From assembly GCA_020747065.1 (NCBI GenBank), contig JAGMVK010000005.1:372001-436000 (forward strand): a stretch of 64,000 nucleotides of DNA. Direction: 5' to 3'. Shown here in pieces: positions 61,378 to 64,000 of the stretch. The notes under the pieces were generated by a model. The model was not told where the DNA came from. It made no database searches and worked only from the letters and a program-made list of their open reading frames with translations. How positions within the stretch are numbered: position 1 is the first letter of the stretch; each line of letters begins with the position of its first letter. Both the position numbers and the translations under genes were made by a program. This DNA is from Cadophora sp. MPI-SDFR-AT-0126 (lineage: Eukaryota > Ascomycota > Leotiomycetes > Helotiales > Ploettnerulaceae).

Positions 61378-62367
61378 TCATAGTACAACTGGATCAGCCG
61401 TCTGCCCACCATGATCATTTTTCCAACTCCCATCAAAATGGTGTGTAACCAAGGCCGGGCCCTGCGTATCTTCAGGTTTATAATGATTTGACGACCGCGC
61501 GAACGCATACCCTGGTAAAATCAACACATCACCAACCAACTTTGGCTCGAAGAGTGTAGCGATACTCTTTTCATCAAACTCGTCCCTAAGAGTTGCTTTC
61601 AAGCTCTTCAGGATACTCCGCGTCATTCTCCTTGGGCCCGTCAAATCCACCACATCACCAACCATGGACCATGTCAGGTCCGCAATCGTGACGTTATATT
61701 CTTTCGTCTTTTCCCGCAAGCCCTCCAGGATATCGTCCAGTACCATGGATAAGTGCGGTGACCCTGGCCTGGCCATGATCGTCCATGTCGCAAACTCTCG
61801 CACAATGTTGTCGCCCCAGCCAACATCAAACTCCCACCCCACGACAAGATTCACGTCTTTCTTGTATTGCGCCGGTGTCCAGTCGCGGATTGGTGTGTCA
61901 TTGCACGAGACGTCGAGATCGCTATAGACTCCGCCTTCCTTGAAGAGGAGGAGGTAGCGGAGGAAATCCGCTTTGAGAATAGGGAACGGGAGAGCCAGGA
62001 AGGCTTCGACGATATCAGGGCGGTGTGTAAATTTCTCTTTGACGTAAGCGTCTGCCGAGAGGTCGGTCATAAATTCGGATTTGTAGGTTGGGTTTTTGTT
62101 GAGGCAAGAATCGGTCCATTCTCGTACTTGTTGGGTCATGCCTTGAGGGCCAAGCTTGTACCATATCTTCTCTGGGATCGCTGTCACAGAAGGCACTGAA
62201 GTTGTTGATTTCGGCGCGGACGTCGTCGTTTGTGGGGGCGGACTTGGGACGGGAAATGTTTTGTCGTTAATGATGTGCCAGAGGTCTGAAGGGAAGAAGA
62301 AAATGAGGACTAGGGAGACGATGGTGAGAGTACTGGCTAACGCTGAGCGCCGGCTTGAGAGAAACAT
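61378..62367 (-). CDS. GT32-family glycosyltransferase, OCH1-like (329 aa)
   Basis: Type II Golgi-membrane glycosyltransferase of the DXD-containing GT32 family, probably transferring mannose or another hexose in glycan or sphingolipid synthesis. Single exon. A membrane anchor lies at about residues 9-26 (ALASTLTIVSLVLIFFF), followed by a Pro/Thr/Ser stem at 38-64. The catalytic region is IPEKIWYKLGP, LKADFLRYLLLFKEGG, and the DXD motif at Asp150 and Asp152 in VYSDLDV. The closing HHFDGSWKN is conserved in the family. The ATG at 62367 directly precedes the anchor. The substrate is not predictable. Confidence 0.9.
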   Translation of the reverse strand: MFLSSRRSALASTLTIVSLVLIFFFPSDLWHIINDKTFPVPSPPPQTTTSAPKSTTSVPSVTAIPEKIWYKLGPQGMTQQVREWTDSCLNKNPTYKSEFMTDLSADAYVKEKFTHRPDIVEAFLALPFPILKADFLRYLLLFKEGGVYSDLDVSCNDTPIRDWTPAQYKKDVNLVVGWEFDVGWGDNIVREFATWTIMARPGSPHLSMVLDDILEGLREKTKEYNVTIADLTWSMVGDVVDLTGPRRMTRSILKSLKATLRDEFDEKSIATLFEPKLVGDVLILPGYAFARSSNHYKPEDTQGPALVTHHFDGSWKNDHGGQTADPVVL

Positions 62368-63743
62368 TTATGCTACATTCAGTCTGTTGCAACTCGAGAT
62401 AACGATATGGAGAAGTAGGAAAGGGAAAACATGATATCGGGGTGAGGTGTGAAGTACTGTATATTCCACTGGGAACAGATGAAAGTGTGTGAAAGGTGGG
62501 TGCAGATGAAGCCAACATTGCCCCTGGCTCCCTCCTCTCCCCTGGTTCAAATGTTATTATTGGACTTTCACAGGCCAGCGGCCTGCCCCGCAAGTTTTGA
62601 ATGGTCAGAACCGTTTACCAACGTCGAACAATAAACCAACATCAAGTCTATTGTAAAGGCAAGGGTAGCTTTATAAAGTTTAAGAGAAATCAACAGCCCC
62701 GCTCAGAACTGAAAATCCTCTGGTTTATTGGATTGGTCCCCTAGAAAGTTACCCACACTAGCTCCAGGCTCCTTTGATTTAACTTTTGATCCGAGGGGGC
62801 TTATCGGGTAGCGCTTTACCTGGGCGATTGACGTATGTGCAGAACACCGAAGCCAAGATCTTCAACTAATACCCCTCGGCATAAAACGCTTTCAAAAGAA
62901 GATTCTCTTTGTGTGTGCTTTAAAAATAGATCGTGAAGTTTTGTATTTTTAAACATGACACCTTTTTTAACCGAGTTAGGATGATGATTAATATTCGTTG
63001 GAAAATTGCAGGTTCCTGAATCGGCCATCTAGAACGATATCTGATAGGGGACATAGTAGTGGCTAAGCGCCGAGCAGCGGCCCGTGCCGTACAGCGCCAG
63101 GGTCCTTTGAAAGTGCCAATCAAACAGCTGAAATAATTCGCTCGATTGATAAGGGGCGGCAACTCGATCTTGGTGGGGCGAAGCCATGTCTTAAGGTGAT
63201 CTGGCGCTTGGAATGTGCACACAAACATAATTCATTGTGAAGTTTCAATTCGCGCCTGTTACCCTGTCCATGTCAAGGCAGGTTGAGCATGTCGGAGGAC
63301 TTTCCGGTGTGCTTGGAACACACCGGCGAGATAAGCGGATGCGCACGACATTTGGCCGCAAAGTACAGCAAAGAATTTTGCATTATCATGGCAACTCAGC
63401 TACAGTATGAGAGGTGCTTTGTCTCCCTTGAACAGGGCAGTATCTTCAAGCCGATGGTTGTGAACGTCATAAGCTATGACAGAAAGGTACAGGTTTGAGG
63501 ACCGAAACGAGACTTTCGTATTCGGTGCGAATCCTACGGTGCATGGAGATACCACGCTTTATTTCCGATTCTGAATCCAATCTTGGTTCTTTCAAAAGCC
63601 TAGGAGTCCCAGAAAAACGATGCGCTTCTCGATTTTTGAAATTAAAATCGTTGACATCGACTCTTGGATACCTGGCGAAGGGAAACCTGGAAGGCAATAA
63701 TTCAAGCGAGGCTGGCGCTCCACTTTTCAGCACCTTTACAATC
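62368..63743. other. Intergenic between divergent genes
   Basis: 1.38 kb, AT-rich near 62600-62750 and 62900-63000, with no supported gene. It separates the GT32 gene (minus) from the dienelactone hydrolase (plus), so it contains both promoters. Confidence 0.45.
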
Positions 63744-64000
63744 ATGTCGCGCGCCGATTGCTTCAGAGGCAGCATCCACGATGGCACACCAACAGGATCA
63801 GAGCGAATTACTCATGGCGTTCGGACCTATATCACCTCTCCAGAGAACGCTGCGTCAAGTCAATCTACCATTATCTTCATCACCGACGCATTCGGCTTCA
63901 ACCTCGTGAACAGCAAAATCCTCGCTGACGTCTACGCTTCAAGAACAGGATTTCGCGTCCTCGTTCCAGACATCATCACGGGTGGTGGAGTTCCGCTCTC
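63744..64000 (+). CDS. Dienelactone hydrolase family protein, 5' part only
   Basis: Alpha/beta-hydrolase related to dienelactone hydrolase; only the first 85 codons are inside the window. The start MSRADCFRGSIHDGTPTG is the family's usual beginning, with CFRG and the GTPTG loop. The next strand-loop block is TIIFITDAFGFNLVNSKILAD and then FRVLVPDIITGG. The catalytic Cys/Ser-Asp-His residues lie beyond the right edge. The ATG at 63744 was chosen because the family motif begins within five residues. Substrate unknown. Confidence 0.88.
   Translation, partial: MSRADCFRGSIHDGTPTGSERITHGVRTYITSPENAASSQSTIIFITDAFGFNLVNSKILADVYASRTGFRVLVPDIITGGGVPL

Noticed and set aside
62816..63228. Minus-strand frames rich in Arg and Ile between the GT32 and hydrolase genes
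   Set aside because: Composition follows local AT bias; no start or splice context and no motif.

Overview
The window is eukaryotic and comes from a filamentous ascomycete (Pezizomycotina). The genes are interrupted by many 45-75 nt introns with GT..AG ends, and the families are typical of that group: a highly reducing polyketide synthase, a NACHT STAND protein, a group X hybrid histidine kinase, Zn2Cys6 regulators, GMC oxidoreductase and DMATS prenyltransferase. Leotiomycetes is my guess at class level and is an inference only. All splice sites were placed by eye. For each multi-exon model I checked that the summed exon length is a multiple of three.

Layout, left to right. A reducing PKS on the minus strand (1-2911) runs off the left edge, so most of any secondary-metabolite cluster lies outside. 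Its upstream region carries dense short repeats and palindromes. About 5 kb of gene-poor DNA follows, with a 90 bp tandem duplication, then a type II membrane glycosyltransferase-like gene (8019-9474), a gene-poor stretch, and a NACHT STAND gene (12132-16452). A six-exon group X histidine kinase fills 17039-24528 on the minus strand. A metabolic block follows: 1-Cys peroxiredoxin, Zn2Cys6 factor, PhyH-type dioxygenase and M20 carboxypeptidase (25.4-31.8 kb).

The most unusual locus is at 32.2-37.8 kb. Two genes share a 450 bp divergent promoter. One encodes a Zn2Cys6-PHD protein, and the other an Hsp70-like ATPase with a C-terminal Zn2Cys6 cluster. They look like a chaperone-ATPase and chromatin-reader pair and are my best candidate for an undescribed system.

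To the right lie an isochorismatase-like hydrolase, a damaged ubiquitin-like gene, a CNNM/Mam3-type membrane protein, an ataxin-10-like protein with an N-terminal zinc ribbon, a small unknown protein, a secreted GMC oxidoreductase, a DMATS-type prenyltransferase broken by four frameshifts, an MFS sugar transporter, a GT32 glycosyltransferase, and the 5' end of a dienelactone hydrolase at the right edge. I found no tRNA, rRNA, CRISPR array or recognisable transposon.
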